Of a DNA stretch of 5,807 bases, positions 5,671-5,807 are shown in pieces. Source of the stretch: Candidatus Cloacimonadota bacterium (GTDB taxonomy: Bacteria > Cloacimonadota > Cloacimonadia > JGIOTU-2 > B8-G9); contig QMNM01000114.1 in NCBI GenBank assembly GCA_003647765.1, positions 1 to 5,807 on the forward strand, in the 5' to 3' direction. Both the position numbers and the translations under genes were made by a program. Every line of letters starts with the position of its first letter. The first letter of the stretch is position 1. Under the pieces are notes generated by a model that searched no databases, was not told the origin of the DNA, and saw nothing but the letters and a program-made list of their open reading frames with translations.

Positions 5671-5800
5671 AACCACTGAATGGGTTAAGATTAGATTCTT
5701 TTTAACATTTTACCCGCAGTTTTAACCGTGGGCTTCTTATCCACAGAATGACCGCTGATAGTAATTTCAAGAGGCATACAACTTCAGTTGTGGGTAATAG
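5671..5800. repeat. Two-hairpin repeat element downstream of the permeases
   Basis: This gap holds two hairpins: CCCGCAGTT/AACCGTGGG (5713-5721 and 5724-5732, one G-T pair and one mismatch) and the perfect ACAACT-TC-AGTTGT (5778-5791), followed by GGGTAATAG. Between them lies TTATCCACAGAATGACCGCT. CCACTGAATG (5673-5682) and CCACAGAATG (5741-5750) are near-identical direct copies. From memory, the arrangement resembles a dispersed repeat of candidate-phylum genomes with GTGGG-ended hairpins. No open reading frame of note, no tRNA and no convincing terminator lies in 5594-5807. The element's left boundary is uncertain. Confidence 0.5.
5737..5745 (+). other. Perfect DnaA-box sequence inside the repeat
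   Basis: TTATCCACA equals the strong consensus DnaA box. A reverse-strand near-copy, TTACCCACA (one mismatch), lies at 5797-5789. No cluster of boxes, AT-rich unwinding tract or dnaA/dnaN genes are nearby, so this is not an origin. It may be a chance property of the repeat element, or a minor DnaA-titrating site. Confidence 0.3.
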
Positions 5801-5807
5801 AATATAA

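Noticed and set aside
1948-5701. Shared 13-base word GATTAGATTCTTT at 1948-1960 and 5689-5701
   Set aside because: A single short match in AT-rich DNA of this length is close to chance, and the flanking sequences do not align.
5737-5797. Replication origin
   Set aside because: There is only one perfect and one imperfect DnaA box, with no unwinding region or origin-associated genes.

Overview
The window is AT-rich (roughly one third G+C by eye) and bacterial. It carries a Fur/PerR-type regulator, a DMT-family permease, two bacterial ABC sugar permeases and good sigma70-type promoters. Shine-Dalgarno signals are weak or absent before most genes. Several palindromic intergenic repeats resemble, from memory, those scattered through genomes of the Bacteroidota/Cloacimonadota/WOR-3 type. 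Together this suggests an uncultivated, low-GC anaerobe-like bacterium of that broad group. The phylum is inferred, not shown.

The left part (1-1941) is read on the minus strand. The N-terminal 67 codons of a Fur/PerR-family regulator run off the left edge. They are preceded by a strong promoter whose -10 lies inside an imperfect palindrome. To its right is a two-gene unit: an EamA/DMT permease (GTG start, TTAACA-17-TATAAT promoter) followed after 5 bases by a complete Ogg2-type 8-oxoguanine DNA glycosylase/lyase with its catalytic Lys and Asp and a C-terminal Lys.

A 261-base divergent spacer separates this from plus-strand genes. These are a 68-residue two-helix DUF2905 membrane protein and, 14 bases later, a 317-residue protein of the bacterial deoxyhypusine-synthase-like family. 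The two are probably one transcript.

The right part (3498-5593) encodes the two inner-membrane permeases of an ABC sugar importer (MalF/UgpA-like and MalG/UgpE-like). Neither the solute-binding protein nor the ATPase is in the window, so the transporter relies on genes further away. Both permeases carry insertions relative to the standard families; the MalG-like one has an extra soluble segment of about 60 residues after helix 1.

A striking pattern is that each of the three intergenic gaps around the permease genes holds a different repeat-like element: a GCAAAG-type array (3389-3443), an 18-bp hairpin plus a double GTA-loop palindrome element (4442-4560), and a two-hairpin element that includes a perfect DnaA-box sequence (about 5671-5800). 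No CRISPR array, tRNA, rRNA, transposase or defence system is visible. I found no clearly new multi-gene system. The leads most worth following are the DHS-like/DUF2905 pair, the permease insertions and the repeat elements.
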